NCBI RefSeq assembly: GCF_009711205.1
Contig: NZ_WMIG01000014.1
Location: forward strand, 39,173-103,172
Direction of reading: 5' to 3'
DNA from: Paracoccus litorisediminis
Lineage (GTDB): Bacteria; Pseudomonadota; Alphaproteobacteria; Rhodobacterales; Rhodobacteraceae
DNA: 64,000 bases
Position 1 is the first letter of the stretch. Each line of letters begins with the position of its first letter. Under the pieces are notes generated by a model. That model was not told where the DNA came from. It did not search any database and worked only from the letters and a program-made list of their open reading frames with translations. Positions 17,307 through 26,115 of the stretch are shown here, one piece after another. A program made the translations under genes and the position numbers.

Positions 17307-18812
17307 TCAGGCGTCGGTGAAGATCTCATCACGAGATTTGCGCATCGACGGCAATACGGCGATGACCAGAGCCACAAGACCGATCAGCAGCAAGAAGGCC
17401 GATAGCGGTGAGGTCAGGAAAGTGGTCATGCTGCCATCCGATATGAGCAGCGCCTGACGCAGCTTTTCCTCCAGAAGACGACCCAGAACGAAACCAAGCG
17501 CCAAAGGAGCGGCCTCGAACTGAAGCTTGTAGAGGGCAAATCCCAGCAGTCCGAGCACGCCCGCCATCATGACCTGCGCCGGATCGTTCGAGATCGAAAA
17601 CAGGCCAATGCAGCAGAAGGCAACGATCGCCGGGAAAAGCAACCGGTAGGGCACTTTCAGCAGCTTCACCCACAGGCCGATCAGCGGCAGGTTGATGACG
17701 ACCAGCATCAGGTTGCCGATCCACATGGACGCGACCAGCCCCCAGAACAGGTCGGGATTGTTCTCGATCACCTGCGGGCCGGGCACGATCCCCTGAATCA
17801 TCATCGCGCCGACCATAAGGGCCATGACCGCGTTGGGCGGCAGACCAAGTGTCAGCAGCGGGATGAAAGAGGTTTGCGCCCCGGCATTGTTGGCAGATTC
17901 CGGCCCGGCGACAGCGGCCGGAACCCCCTTGCCGAAATCTTGCGGTCGATCCGAAAGGCGTTTTTCAAGAGCATAACTTGCAAAAGGCGCAAGGATCGCA
18001 CCGTTACCCGGAAGCACGCCCAGAACAGAACCAAGCCCGGTCCCGCGCAGGATCGGCCTGATGTTCTCGCGCAGCTCGGCAAGGGTGGGCAGAAGGCGAC
18101 CGATCTTTCCGCGGACCACATCCCGCTTTTCCGGGTCGGCAAGGTTCTTGAATATCTCACCAAATCCGAAGATGCCCATGGCCAGGACCACGAACTCGAT
18201 GCCGTCGGTCAGCATGTGCAGACCGAAGGTCATCCGCTCGCGGCCAGTCTCCATGTCGGCACCGACGCAGGACAGCAGAACACCGGCGACGATCATCGCC
18301 AATGCCTTGACCAGCGAGCCATGCGCAAGGACAACCGCCAGCACCAGCCCCATGATCATCAGCGAGAAATACTCGGCAGGCCCGAAAAGCAGCCCCAGCT
18401 TGGTCATCGGAGTCGCAAGCGCCGCGATGACGATCGTGGCAAAGGTTCCGGCGATGAAGGAGCCGATGGCGGCTAGGCCCAAGGCGAGTCCGGCCTTGCC
18501 CCTCTTCGCCATCTCGTGCCCGTCAATCGCCGTGACGACCGCCGTGGCCTCGCCAGGAATGTTGACCAGAATTGCGGTGGTCGATCCGCCGTACTGGGCG
18601 CCGTAATAGATGCCGGCCAGCATGATCAACGCGCCGGTAGGGTCCAGTGACAGCGTCACCGGCAGCAGAATCGAGATCGTGGCAACGGGACCGACGCCGG
18701 GAAGCACGCCCACCAATGTCCCGATCAGGCAACCGACAAAGCAGAAGAACACATTCTGCAGCGTAAGGGCGACGGAGAGACCCAGTCCCAGATGTTCAAT
18801 TGTTTCGATCAT
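17307..18812 (-). CDS. tctA: Tripartite tricarboxylate transporter large permease TctA
   Basis: Large membrane subunit (501 residues, about 11-12 membrane segments) of a secondary TTT importer for tricarboxylates or similar acids. The TctA signature G-x-LPGVGP is visible (GTLVGVLPGVGPVATI near 35-50), as are YGAQYGGSTTAILVNIPGEA near 70-89 and LPGNGAILAPFASYALEKRL mid-protein. It starts one base after tctB and is the last gene of the PrpF-tctC-tctB-tctA operon. Confidence 0.94.
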   Translation of the reverse strand: MIETIEHLGLGLSVALTLQNVFFCFVGCLIGTLVGVLPGVGPVATISILLPVTLSLDPTGALIMLAGIYYGAQYGGSTTAILVNIPGEATAVVTAIDGHEMAKRGKAGLALGLAAIGSFIAGTFATIVIAALATPMTKLGLLFGPAEYFSLMIMGLVLAVVLAHGSLVKALAMIVAGVLLSCVGADMETGRERMTFGLHMLTDGIEFVVLAMGIFGFGEIFKNLADPEKRDVVRGKIGRLLPTLAELRENIRPILRGTGLGSVLGVLPGNGAILAPFASYALEKRLSDRPQDFGKGVPAAVAGPESANNAGAQTSFIPLLTLGLPPNAVMALMVGAMMIQGIVPGPQVIENNPDLFWGLVASMWIGNLMLVVINLPLIGLWVKLLKVPYRLLFPAIVAFCCIGLFSISNDPAQVMMAGVLGLLGFALYKLQFEAAPLALGFVLGRLLEEKLRQALLISDGSMTTFLTSPLSAFLLLIGLVALVIAVLPSMRKSRDEIFTDA

Positions 18813-18813
18813 G

Positions 18814-19332
18814 TCAGTATCCGATCAGCCAGGGCGCTACAGGCAGCGACAGCCCAAGCGCGTAGCGGAACAAGCCAATGCAGATGGCAGTCAGGATGGC
18901 GGCGAAAACGATCAATTCACCGAAGCGCACATCCTTGGCAGCCGCACCGGCAAAAATGATCGACAAGGGTGTCGCGACCGACATGCCCAGAACCGGCACG
19001 GCGAATGCACCGAAATCGTAGCCGCGGATCGTGAGCGCGAACAGGAACACACCGATCAACACCGGCAGCATGTCACGGATCGGCCAGCTGCCTGTCGATT
19101 CCGGTGTATCCTTCCATGTCACGACGATCTGCACCACGCCCAGAAGCGCAATGATCACCGCGAGAGCCCTTGGCAGAAGCCCCGAACCTATGCCGTCCTG
19201 CGTGAAAGACGGCAGGTCAGAACCGGCCCAAAGAGCAAAGAGACCAAACACCACGAGGCTCAGACCGGCCAGTCGTTCACGACCAAGCCATGGGTTCAGC
19301 GATGGAGTAGGAGGGGCAACCTCGCGGCTCAT
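18814..19332 (-). CDS. tctB: Tripartite tricarboxylate transporter small permease TctB
   Basis: Small membrane subunit (172 residues, four predicted membrane segments) that pairs with TctA. Sequence conservation in this family is low; assignment rests on size, topology, the early LVVFGLFALWAGSDLPSF-type segment and its position between tctC (3 bases upstream) and tctA (1 base downstream). Confidence 0.88.
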   Translation of the reverse strand: MSREVAPPTPSLNPWLGRERLAGLSLVVFGLFALWAGSDLPSFTQDGIGSGLLPRALAVIIALLGVVQIVVTWKDTPESTGSWPIRDMLPVLIGVFLFALTIRGYDFGAFAVPVLGMSVATPLSIIFAGAAAKDVRFGELIVFAAILTAICIGLFRYALGLSLPVAPWLIGY

Positions 19333-19335
19333 GAC

Positions 19336-20307
19336 TTATTCCACCTTGATATTGGCGGCCTTGACGACCTCGCCCCAGCGCTCACGTTCGCTGGCCATGA
19401 AATCGGCGAAATCCTTCCCCACCAGATGGGACGGCACGCCCCCGTCTTTTTGCAGGCTTTCCAGGAAGGCGGGATCGGCCAAGGTTTCTGCCGTGGCCCC
19501 GGCCAGCTTCTGGCGGACCTCCTCGGGAAGCCCTTTGGGCCCGAGCAGCCCATACCATGCGGTCGCGCTGTATTCGGGCAGCCCGGCTTCGGCTACGGTT
19601 GGCAGATCTGGCAAGGCCGGGAAGCGTTCCTTGCCCGTCACTGCCAAGGCGGTCAGAGTGCCGTTCTGTATCAGACCGATCACCGATGGCACGGTCGTTA
19701 CCATGAAATCGACATGTCCGCCGACCAGATCGTTCACTGCGGGGCCGGCGCCCTTGTAGGGAACATGCTTTAGGTCGACATGCGCCATCTGCCCCATCAG
19801 CAAGGTAGCGACATGGCTGGCAGAGGCATTCCCCGCCGAACCGTAAACCAGCCGCTGGCTCTTGGCCTTTTCCAGCAGTTCAGCCATGGACTTGACCGGC
19901 AGTCGCGGCCCTACCACGACCACCAACTGGGCGTCGGCGATCATGGCGATCGGGTCCAGCGTCTCGGCCGGATCATTCCGCAGCTTGAAGATATGCGGGT
20001 TGACCACCATCGGACCCTGGTTGCCGATCAAAAGTGTGTAGCCATCCGGATCGGACTTGGCGACCACGTCCGTACCGATATTTGCCGCAGCGCCAGGACG
20101 GTTTTCGACGATCACACGGCCATCAAGCGCCTTTTCAAGCCGGGCTGCAAACACGCGCGCGATGGCATCCGTACCACCCCCTGCCGCATAGGACACAACC
20201 AATGTGACAGGCTTGGTCGGATAGTCCTGAGCGAATGCCGGCAACGCCGATACCGAGATGCTTGCCGCGCCGATGGCAAGCATGAAACGGCGAGTGAATT
20301 GGGTCAT
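19336..20307 (-). CDS. tctC: Tripartite tricarboxylate transporter binding protein TctC (Bug family)
   Basis: Periplasmic solute receptor of the Bug/TctC family, 323 residues. It has an RR-containing signal peptide (RRFMLAIGAASISVSALPAF, cleavage after FAQ), YPTKPVTLVVSYAAGGGTDA near 29-48, and NRPGAAANIGTDVVAKSDPDGYT across 82-104, which are standard Bug landmarks for carboxylate binding. Its gene sits 58 bases after the PrpF-type isomerase gene and immediately before tctB and tctA. The exact carboxylate is unknown. Confidence 0.93.
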   Translation of the reverse strand: MTQFTRRFMLAIGAASISVSALPAFAQDYPTKPVTLVVSYAAGGGTDAIARVFAARLEKALDGRVIVENRPGAAANIGTDVVAKSDPDGYTLLIGNQGPMVVNPHIFKLRNDPAETLDPIAMIADAQLVVVVGPRLPVKSMAELLEKAKSQRLVYGSAGNASASHVATLLMGQMAHVDLKHVPYKGAGPAVNDLVGGHVDFMVTTVPSVIGLIQNGTLTALAVTGKERFPALPDLPTVAEAGLPEYSATAWYGLLGPKGLPEEVRQKLAGATAETLADPAFLESLQKDGGVPSHLVGKDFADFMASERERWGEVVKAANIKVE

Positions 20308-20365
20308 TTGTCTTCCTCCCTTGAATGAGTCATCCTGCGACGTTCCTCCACGTCGGTCAGGACGG

Positions 20366-21436
20366 TTAGTTTTTGCGGCGGACCAAAGCCGAGCCTTCGA
20401 AAAGCAGCCGGCAGGTCCGGGTCACGTAGACAACCGGCTTGCCTTCCTGCTCGTCGATCTCAACCCGTACATCCATGCGTCCGTTCGGATGTTCGAGGGA
20501 CAGATCCGCTGGAAATCGCAGCTCAGGCAGAGCCGCGCCAACGATGCTGTCTGGCAGGGTCGCGGCGATTGCGACAGAGACCGCGCCGGTTGTGGCCAAT
20601 GATGTATGACAGGCATGCGGTGTGAAGTAGCGGACCGAGATGCTGCCTCCGTTGTTTGCTGGGCCAATGAGAACCGGTTTGGGCAGGACGGACGCGCGAA
20701 CGTCACCAAGACCCATGCGTCGCCCAGCCTCGATCCGGACCTCCTCGAGCTGCGCCATGAAACTACTGTTGCCGTCCAGTTCCTGCGCGCTTTCCAAACC
20801 TGTCAGGCCAAAGGTCTCTGCTCGCGCGATCACAACCGGCGTGGCCCCATCGATCAGCGAGACAGCAATCCCATTGATGATTTCCTGCGGGGTGCCGGAC
20901 GGAAGCAGGCGGCCGGTTTTTGCACCGATTGCCTCCAGAAACGCAAGATAGACCGGAGCAGCCGTTCCCGGAACGCCATCGATTGTGGCATCCCCCTGAT
21001 AGCGAAGCTCTCCGCCCGGGGTCTGGACTCTGGCCTCGATGATCTTGCCGGTGTTCACGTTGTGGACCCGAACCCGCGTCTCACCGCTTTGGGCCGCGAT
21101 CAGTCCCTTTTCGATGGCAAACGCGCCGACGGCCGACAGCATGTTACCGCAATTGGGCCCGGTATCCACGAGGCGTTCCGACACCTTCACCTGTGCGAAC
21201 AGGTAGTCCACATCAGCCCCGTCGCGCGTCGTGGGTCCGACGATTGCCACTTTCGAACTGAGAGACGTGCCGCCGCCAATGCCGTCAATCTGCAGCGGAT
21301 GCCCCGACCCCATGATTTCGATCAGCAACTCGTCGCGCTGCTGCGGATCGCTCGGCAGATCGCTGTGCAGGAAAAACGGGCCCTTCGAGGTCCCGCCGCG
21401 CATCAAGACGCAAGGAATGCGGATCTGGTCGTCCAC
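20366..21436 (-). CDS. PrpF/GalD-family isomerase (4-oxalomesaconate tautomerase-like)
   Basis: A 356-residue PrpF-superfamily protein, a fold used for cofactor-free proton shifts in unsaturated tricarboxylates (methylaconitate, oxalomesaconate). Visible motifs are IPCVLMRGGTSKGPFF at 5-20, GGGTSLSSKVAIV near 50-62 and DTGPNCGNMLSAVGAFA near 90-106, which includes the active-site Cys. I chose the GTG at 21436 because GGGAGA precedes it and the length fits the family. It leads the tctCBA operon, so the transporter probably imports its substrate or a precursor. PrpF (2-methylaconitate) and GalD (gallate pathway) cannot be separated by eye. Confidence 0.88.
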   Translation of the reverse strand: MDDQIRIPCVLMRGGTSKGPFFLHSDLPSDPQQRDELLIEIMGSGHPLQIDGIGGGTSLSSKVAIVGPTTRDGADVDYLFAQVKVSERLVDTGPNCGNMLSAVGAFAIEKGLIAAQSGETRVRVHNVNTGKIIEARVQTPGGELRYQGDATIDGVPGTAAPVYLAFLEAIGAKTGRLLPSGTPQEIINGIAVSLIDGATPVVIARAETFGLTGLESAQELDGNSSFMAQLEEVRIEAGRRMGLGDVRASVLPKPVLIGPANNGGSISVRYFTPHACHTSLATTGAVSVAIAATLPDSIVGAALPELRFPADLSLEHPNGRMDVRVEIDEQEGKPVVYVTRTCRLLFEGSALVRRKN

Positions 21437-21535
21437 GCTGATTCTCCCATTGCGACTGTCGAGCCGCTTCGGGGGAACAGATGCGCCAGATCGGACTATG
21501 TTGTGAATTGCGAAGAATTGTGCGATTGTTGCGTC

Positions 21536-22438
21536 ATGCGGAATAATTTTGAATTTCTGGATCTGCGGGCCTTTCTGGCCGTGCTTGAGCTCTCGTCCTT
21601 CAGCGAGGCGGCGCGGCTTCTGAACCTGTCGACTCCTGCCCTGTCGCGTCGGATCAAGGGCCTTGAGGAAGCGGTCGGTGCACAGCTGATCGAACGGACG
21701 ACGCGGCGTGTCGCGCCGACGCAAATCGGACGTGAGCTGATGCCCTTGGTCAGGCGGCTGGTTGATGAGTTCGAGGAGTCGTTGCTGTCCATATCCGACC
21801 TTGGCGGGCGCCATCGCGCGCAGGTGACGCTGGCATCGGTGCCGACCGCCGCCTTCTACTTTCTTCCGCGCGTGATCGAGGCGTTTAATCAGCGCTTTCC
21901 GGGGATCAGGTTCCGCATCATGGACCTGTCCGCCAACGAGGGCCTCGACGCCGTCGCCAATGGCGAAGTGGAGTTTGGGATCAACATCATCGGCGCCACA
22001 CGGGACGACCTGATCTTCACCCCGTTGATGGAGGATCCCTTTGTACTGGCCTGCCGGCGCGATCATCCCTTCGCGATGACATCCTCATTGCCCTGGTCCG
22101 AGCTTCAGGGACATCCGCTGATCGGGGTATCAAAGAAATCGGGCAACAGGGCGGTGCTGGATCACGCGCTTGCCATGGCGGATCAGCAACTCACCCTGAA
22201 CTGGTTTTACGAAGTGAACCACCTTTCGACGTCCTTGGGGCTGGTTGAGGCAGGTTTGGGTGTCTCAGTCCTTCCGCAACTGGCCACCCCGCAGCGAGAG
22301 CATCCTCTCATTGCGACCGTCAAGCTCATAGACCCGGTGGTTACGCGCTCCATTGGTGTCGTTGAAAGACGAGGTGCGCGGCTGTCACCTTCCGCCCTTC
22401 GATTCAGAGAAATGCTTGTTAATGAATGGCATGGATAG
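21536..22438 (+). CDS. LysR-family regulator of the prpF-tctCBA locus
   Basis: A 300-residue LTTR. The N-terminal helix-turn-helix is FSEAARLLNLSTPALSRRIK near 23-42 with the usual NFEFLDLRAFLAVLELSS lead-in; the C-terminal periplasmic-binding-like domain contains RAQVTLASVPTAAFYFLPR near 89-107. It is divergent from the PrpF-type gene with a 99-bp gap, the classic layout for LTTR control of the adjoining operon. The co-inducer is probably a carboxylate handled by that operon. Confidence 0.92.
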   Translation: MRNNFEFLDLRAFLAVLELSSFSEAARLLNLSTPALSRRIKGLEEAVGAQLIERTTRRVAPTQIGRELMPLVRRLVDEFEESLLSISDLGGRHRAQVTLASVPTAAFYFLPRVIEAFNQRFPGIRFRIMDLSANEGLDAVANGEVEFGINIIGATRDDLIFTPLMEDPFVLACRRDHPFAMTSSLPWSELQGHPLIGVSKKSGNRAVLDHALAMADQQLTLNWFYEVNHLSTSLGLVEAGLGVSVLPQLATPQREHPLIATVKLIDPVVTRSIGVVERRGARLSPSALRFREMLVNEWHG

Positions 22439-22839
22439 AAATCCTAGACAGCTCCAGCCGTGGAGGGAACACAGGTGGTCGCGGGATTTCGGATCAGTCG
22501 CTAAGCTTTAGCGTCTGAGAAAGACCCCGCTCCGAAATGGCGAAACGCAAGCGCTACTCTGCAAAATTCGAAGCGAAGGTGGCCTTGGAAGCCACCCGTT
22601 TACACGTCAAGATCATGCCGCTACTGCCGCCAAAAAAGCGTGAGGATTACCTGCTCGGCTGATCACCGAAGCCCAAAACTGGGAAACCTTACCTCGGCAC
22701 TTGTAGAGCAACTCCAGTCGGCGCTGACACCCGCGTCACAGCTACGGGCGACCGCGTCCACTTGCGCAAGATCGAGATGCCTTGGATAGGCTGTGGCAAC
22801 CTTTAGGTTATCCGGACGGCGACTGCTTCGGGGGCAATA
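22439..22839. other. Gene-poor interval with IS debris
   Basis: About 400 bases between the LysR and FAD-oxidase genes. It contains the transposase start fragment at 22537-22662. The rest, including 22663-22839, has no gene I recognise on either strand; a long minus-strand frame through here is the shadow of the FAD oxidase gene. Confidence 0.5.
22537..22662 (+). pseudogene. IS3-family transposase OrfA, 5-prime fragment
   Basis: The first 19 codons (MAKRKRYSAKFEAKVALEA) are the hallmark start of IS3-family OrfA helix-turn-helix proteins. After that the reading diverges into an unrelated stretch and stops at codon 42, so the rest of the element has been deleted or replaced. The 50 bases upstream may retain the left end of the element. 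No OrfB is present. Confidence 0.72.
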
Positions 22840-23970
22840 ATGGAAAATGTTGATTGCGTGGTGATCGGTGCGGGGGTTGTGGGTCTTGCCGCAGCCCGCG
22901 CGCTTGCCATGGCGGGCCGTGAGGTCCTGGTGCTGGAGGCCGCCGGAACGATCGGAACCGGTACCTCCTCGCGCAATAGCGAGGTCATCCATGCTGGCAT
23001 CTATTATCCGCAAGGCAGCCTGATGGCCCGGGCCTGTGTCGCGGGGCGGCGCCGCCTCTATGACTATTGCGCGGCACGTGGGGTCGATGTCCGGCGCTGC
23101 GGAAAGATCATTGTCGCCACCGATGCGTCCGAGGCGGAGCAGCTTGCCGCGATCCGTGCCCGGGCCGAGGCGAATGGCGTCGAGAACATCCGCTTGCTGG
23201 GGCTGAGCGAGTTGCGGGCGATGGAGCCCGCGCTTGATTGCACCGCAGGATTGCTCTCTCCAGAGACGGGGATCGTCGACAGCCATGGGTTGATGCTGGC
23301 GCTTCAGGGCGATGCCGAGGCGCATGGCGCAATCTTTGCCTTCCACAGTCCGGTGCGATCGGGTCGGGTCACGGCAGCGGGGATCGATCTGGAAGTTGGG
23401 GATGCCGATCCGATGCTGCTGCGGGCGCGCTCTGTCGTCAACGCCGCGGGGCTTTTCGCACCGGAACTGGCGCGTAAATTCGTGGGGCTGGAACCAGCAC
23501 ATGTCCCGCCGGCCTATTTCGCCAAGGGGCACTATTTTCTCTTGCGCGGCAGGGCACCGTTTTCGCGACTGATCTATCCGGTCCCGGTTCCCGGCGGCCT
23601 TGGCGTGCATCTGACGCTGGATCTGGGCGGGCAGGCAAAGTTTGGCCCCGACGTGAGCTGGATCGAGAGCCCGGATTACAGCTTTGATCCGGGGCGAGAG
23701 GGTAGCTTCTACCGCGCCATTCGCCGCTACTGGCCGGATCTGGCGGATGGTGCGCTGGTGCCGGGTTATACCGGCATCCGCCCCAAGATCGTGCCGCAAG
23801 GGGCGGCATCGCAGGATTTCGTTGTGCAGGGGGCCGAAGTGCATGGCGTGCCGGGGTTGGTGAACCTGTTAGGCATTGAAAGCCCCGGTCTCACCTCGTC
23901 ACTTTTCCTCGGGGATCTGGTGGCGGAAAGGCTGCCGACGGTAACGCCACGACGCGTTGAAAATCGCTGA
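22840..23970 (+). CDS. FAD-dependent oxidoreductase, L-2-hydroxyglutarate oxidase-like
   Basis: A 376-residue DAO-superfamily flavoprotein. It has the N-terminal Rossmann motif VIGAGVVGLAAARAL (7-21), an acidic residue after LVLEA that contacts the FAD ribose, and SSRNSEVIHAGIYYP near 47-61, which is typical of the LhgO/L2HGDH group. Further landmarks are RARSVVNAAGLFAPELAR and GYTGIRPKIVPQG near 310. LhgO oxidises L-2-hydroxyglutarate to 2-oxoglutarate with electrons to quinone; a different 2-hydroxyacid is possible. It stands alone next to IS debris, on the opposite strand from the following genes. Confidence 0.85.
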   Translation: MENVDCVVIGAGVVGLAAARALAMAGREVLVLEAAGTIGTGTSSRNSEVIHAGIYYPQGSLMARACVAGRRRLYDYCAARGVDVRRCGKIIVATDASEAEQLAAIRARAEANGVENIRLLGLSELRAMEPALDCTAGLLSPETGIVDSHGLMLALQGDAEAHGAIFAFHSPVRSGRVTAAGIDLEVGDADPMLLRARSVVNAAGLFAPELARKFVGLEPAHVPPAYFAKGHYFLLRGRAPFSRLIYPVPVPGGLGVHLTLDLGGQAKFGPDVSWIESPDYSFDPGREGSFYRAIRRYWPDLADGALVPGYTGIRPKIVPQGAASQDFVVQGAEVHGVPGLVNLLGIESPGLTSSLFLGDLVAERLPTVTPRRVENR

Positions 23971-24068
23971 TGGGCGTAGCCGCCGCATCGCGAAGCTGCG
24001 GGCAAACTAAGCAATCTCGGCGCGTGGTCAGACGGCAGCTACAGCGGCGAAAAAATCTTGGGCCGCGC

Positions 24069-24455
24069 TCAGCCGAGCTTGATCGGCATCGAGTGATGCT
24101 CGTGCGTCACCTTCCATTCGCCGTTGACGCGCCGCAACCCGAGGGTGAGGCGGCAATGGGCATCGCCGCCACCGATGACGAGACGTCCGAACGCATAGGC
24201 GACATCCTCACCGGCGACGATCTGGATGTCTCGAAAGCAGAAACGATTGGGGCCTGCCGGATTGTGATCAAAGAACAAGCTCCAGGTCGCCTCGTAAGCC
24301 TTGATCCCTGTAGACTGAAGCGGCTCCGGTACATCGTACAGGACGATGTCGTCGGTCCGATTTTCCAGCACGCGCTTGATGTCTCCGTTGCAGATCGCAT
24401 CGGTCCAGTCGTCGATCAAAGCACGGATTTCCTGCTCCCTGCGCTCACGGGTCAT
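24069..24455 (-). CDS. SnoaL-like / NTF2-fold protein
   Basis: A 128-residue protein with the cone-fold pattern of SnoaL-like proteins: an N-terminal helix (IRALIDDWTDAICNGDIKRV), DDIVLYDVPEP, then strands ending in LRRVNGEWKVTHEHHSMPI, the typical C-terminal strand. These proteins include isomerases, hydrolases and ligand binders, so no reaction is assigned. Start ATG at 24455 overlaps the stop of the upstream efflux gene (TGATG), indicating cotranscription; the frame upstream of it is the shadow of that gene. Confidence 0.82.
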   Translation of the reverse strand: MTRERREQEIRALIDDWTDAICNGDIKRVLENRTDDIVLYDVPEPLQSTGIKAYEATWSLFFDHNPAGPNRFCFRDIQIVAGEDVAYAFGRLVIGGGDAHCRLTLGLRRVNGEWKVTHEHHSMPIKLG

Positions 24456-25996
24456 CAGGCCTCTCCTTTGCTGTGAACGATGGTGTCGGAAGCGCCCCGG
24501 CGCAGATTGGCCCATGCGAAAAGCATTGCGGTGCAAAGAAGGATGCAGAATCCCGCTGCCGAGGCAAAGACAAGCCCCCGCTCGAAGGCCTGCTGAGCGG
24601 ATGCAAGTAAAGCGGCACCGCTGGAACCCGGCAGCGTATCGGCAATCTCGACGGCCGCGCCCAAGGTGCCGCGTGCTGCAGCGGCGCGCTCTGCGTCAAT
24701 CTCTGCAGGTATCGCAACTGCGGCCCTGTAGACGGCCACGCCGACACTGCCCAGCACCGCCACGCCGAACGAACCGCCAAGCTCGGCCCCCGTTTCGGAA
24801 ATTGCGGATGCCGCACCGGCCTTGGCGGGCGGTGCCGCAGTCAGAGTGAGGTCGGTGCCAAGCGTGACGATGGTTGCGACACCGAGACCCAGCAGGCACA
24901 TGCCCGAAATGATCGCCACCAATCCGAGACCAGAGGTGAATGCCGCCAGTATCGCGAAACCCACTGCCACCAGCAGCAGGGCAAAGGTGACGACGGTGGC
25001 CGGTGTGACACGCTGGACGACGACAGGCGCACCGAGGCACCCTGCGACACAGGCAATTGCTGGCGGAATAGTCCACAGTCCAGCGGTCAGGGGCGACAGG
25101 CCGATGACGAATTGCAGATATTGCGCAACCAGCAGAGAGGCCCCGACCCAGGCGAACAGCGCCATCATGTTCGCGCCAAGCGCAGCGCGGAATGCGCTGT
25201 TCCTGAATAGACCCAGATCGACCAGCGGTGCTTTCAGCCGAGCCTGACGGCGGATGAAGGCCCAGCCTGCAACGACACCAACCAAGAATGCCACAGGCGT
25301 GGTGGCCGTGACACCGACCTCGGCGAGATGCTTGACGGCATAGGCGATGGCCAGAACGGCCGCCATTGACAGGATAACACTTGGCATATCGACGGCGTGA
25401 TCATCGGATCCGCGGACTTCGGGCAGGAAGATCGGGCCCAGCACAAGCAGAAGTGCCATGACGGGAACGCCCACCAAAAAAACCGAGCCCCACCAGAAAT
25501 GCTGCAGCAGCAGACCTCCGACAAGCGGGCCGAGCACGCCGCCCAGCGTAAAGCATGTGGTCCAGATGCCGATGGCGACGCTGCGCTGGCGGGGCAGGAG
25601 GAAAAGGCTCCGGATCATCGCCAGCGTCGCGGGCATCAGCGTGGCCCCAGTGATGCCAAGTATCGCCCGCGAGAGGATCAACATTGTCGCGCTGACTGAA
25701 AAGGCCGCCAGAATTGATGCCAGCCCGAAAAAGACCGATCCGACCAGCAGCAACCGACGCCTGCCGATGCGATCGCCAAGTGCGCCCATGGGAATGAGCG
25801 CTCCAGCCATCAGGAAGCCGTAGATGTCGGCCATCCACAGCAGTTCTGGACCGCTCGGCTGAAGCGCGGTGCTGAGCGATGGCGTCGCAAGATGAAGAAT
25901 CGTCATGTCCATCGACACCAACAGGGTCGGAAGGGCGAGGACGGCAAGGCCGAACCACTCCTTGCGGCCCGCTGAAGTTTGGGAAGTCGGCTGCAT
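24455..25996 (-). CDS. MFS drug efflux transporter, DHA2 family (14 TMS)
   Basis: A 513-residue inner-membrane proton antiporter related to SmvA/QacA/LfrA-type multidrug pumps. Family motifs include LVSMDMTILHLATPSLSTAL near 23-42, MADIYGFLMAGALIPMGALG with motif A GDRIGRRRLLLVGS near 73-86, and motif C-like GPLVGGLLLQHFWW near 154-167. About fourteen membrane segments are visible. A TetR repressor gene is divergent with a dyad between, so expression is probably induced by the pump substrate. It is cotranscribed with the SnoaL-like gene. Confidence 0.9.
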   Translation of the reverse strand: MQPTSQTSAGRKEWFGLAVLALPTLLVSMDMTILHLATPSLSTALQPSGPELLWMADIYGFLMAGALIPMGALGDRIGRRRLLLVGSVFFGLASILAAFSVSATMLILSRAILGITGATLMPATLAMIRSLFLLPRQRSVAIGIWTTCFTLGGVLGPLVGGLLLQHFWWGSVFLVGVPVMALLLVLGPIFLPEVRGSDDHAVDMPSVILSMAAVLAIAYAVKHLAEVGVTATTPVAFLVGVVAGWAFIRRQARLKAPLVDLGLFRNSAFRAALGANMMALFAWVGASLLVAQYLQFVIGLSPLTAGLWTIPPAIACVAGCLGAPVVVQRVTPATVVTFALLLVAVGFAILAAFTSGLGLVAIISGMCLLGLGVATIVTLGTDLTLTAAPPAKAGAASAISETGAELGGSFGVAVLGSVGVAVYRAAVAIPAEIDAERAAAARGTLGAAVEIADTLPGSSGAALLASAQQAFERGLVFASAAGFCILLCTAMLFAWANLRRGASDTIVHSKGEA

Positions 25997-26048
25997 GTCG
26001 ATCCCCTCTCAATATCGGTATCCGCGCCCCAGCGCGACCGCTTGATAA

Positions 26049-26066
26049 TTAGATCGATCGCTATAA
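26049..26066. promoter_or_regulatory. Imperfect dyad between DHA2 pump and TetR genes
   Basis: TTAGATCGATCGCTATAA matches its reverse complement at 14 of 18 positions, with a CGATCG core, and lies 53 bases before the pump start and 50 before the tetR start. Position and size fit a TetR operator controlling both genes. Confidence 0.5.
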
Positions 26067-26115
26067 TAATCCGGTGAGTCTATGGGTCAACAATTTTCTA
26101 GCGAGGGCTATATAA

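Noticed and set aside
20606..21535. Long N-terminal extension of the LysR frame
   Set aside because: It is antisense to the PrpF-type gene; the LysR HTH begins at the ATG at 21536.
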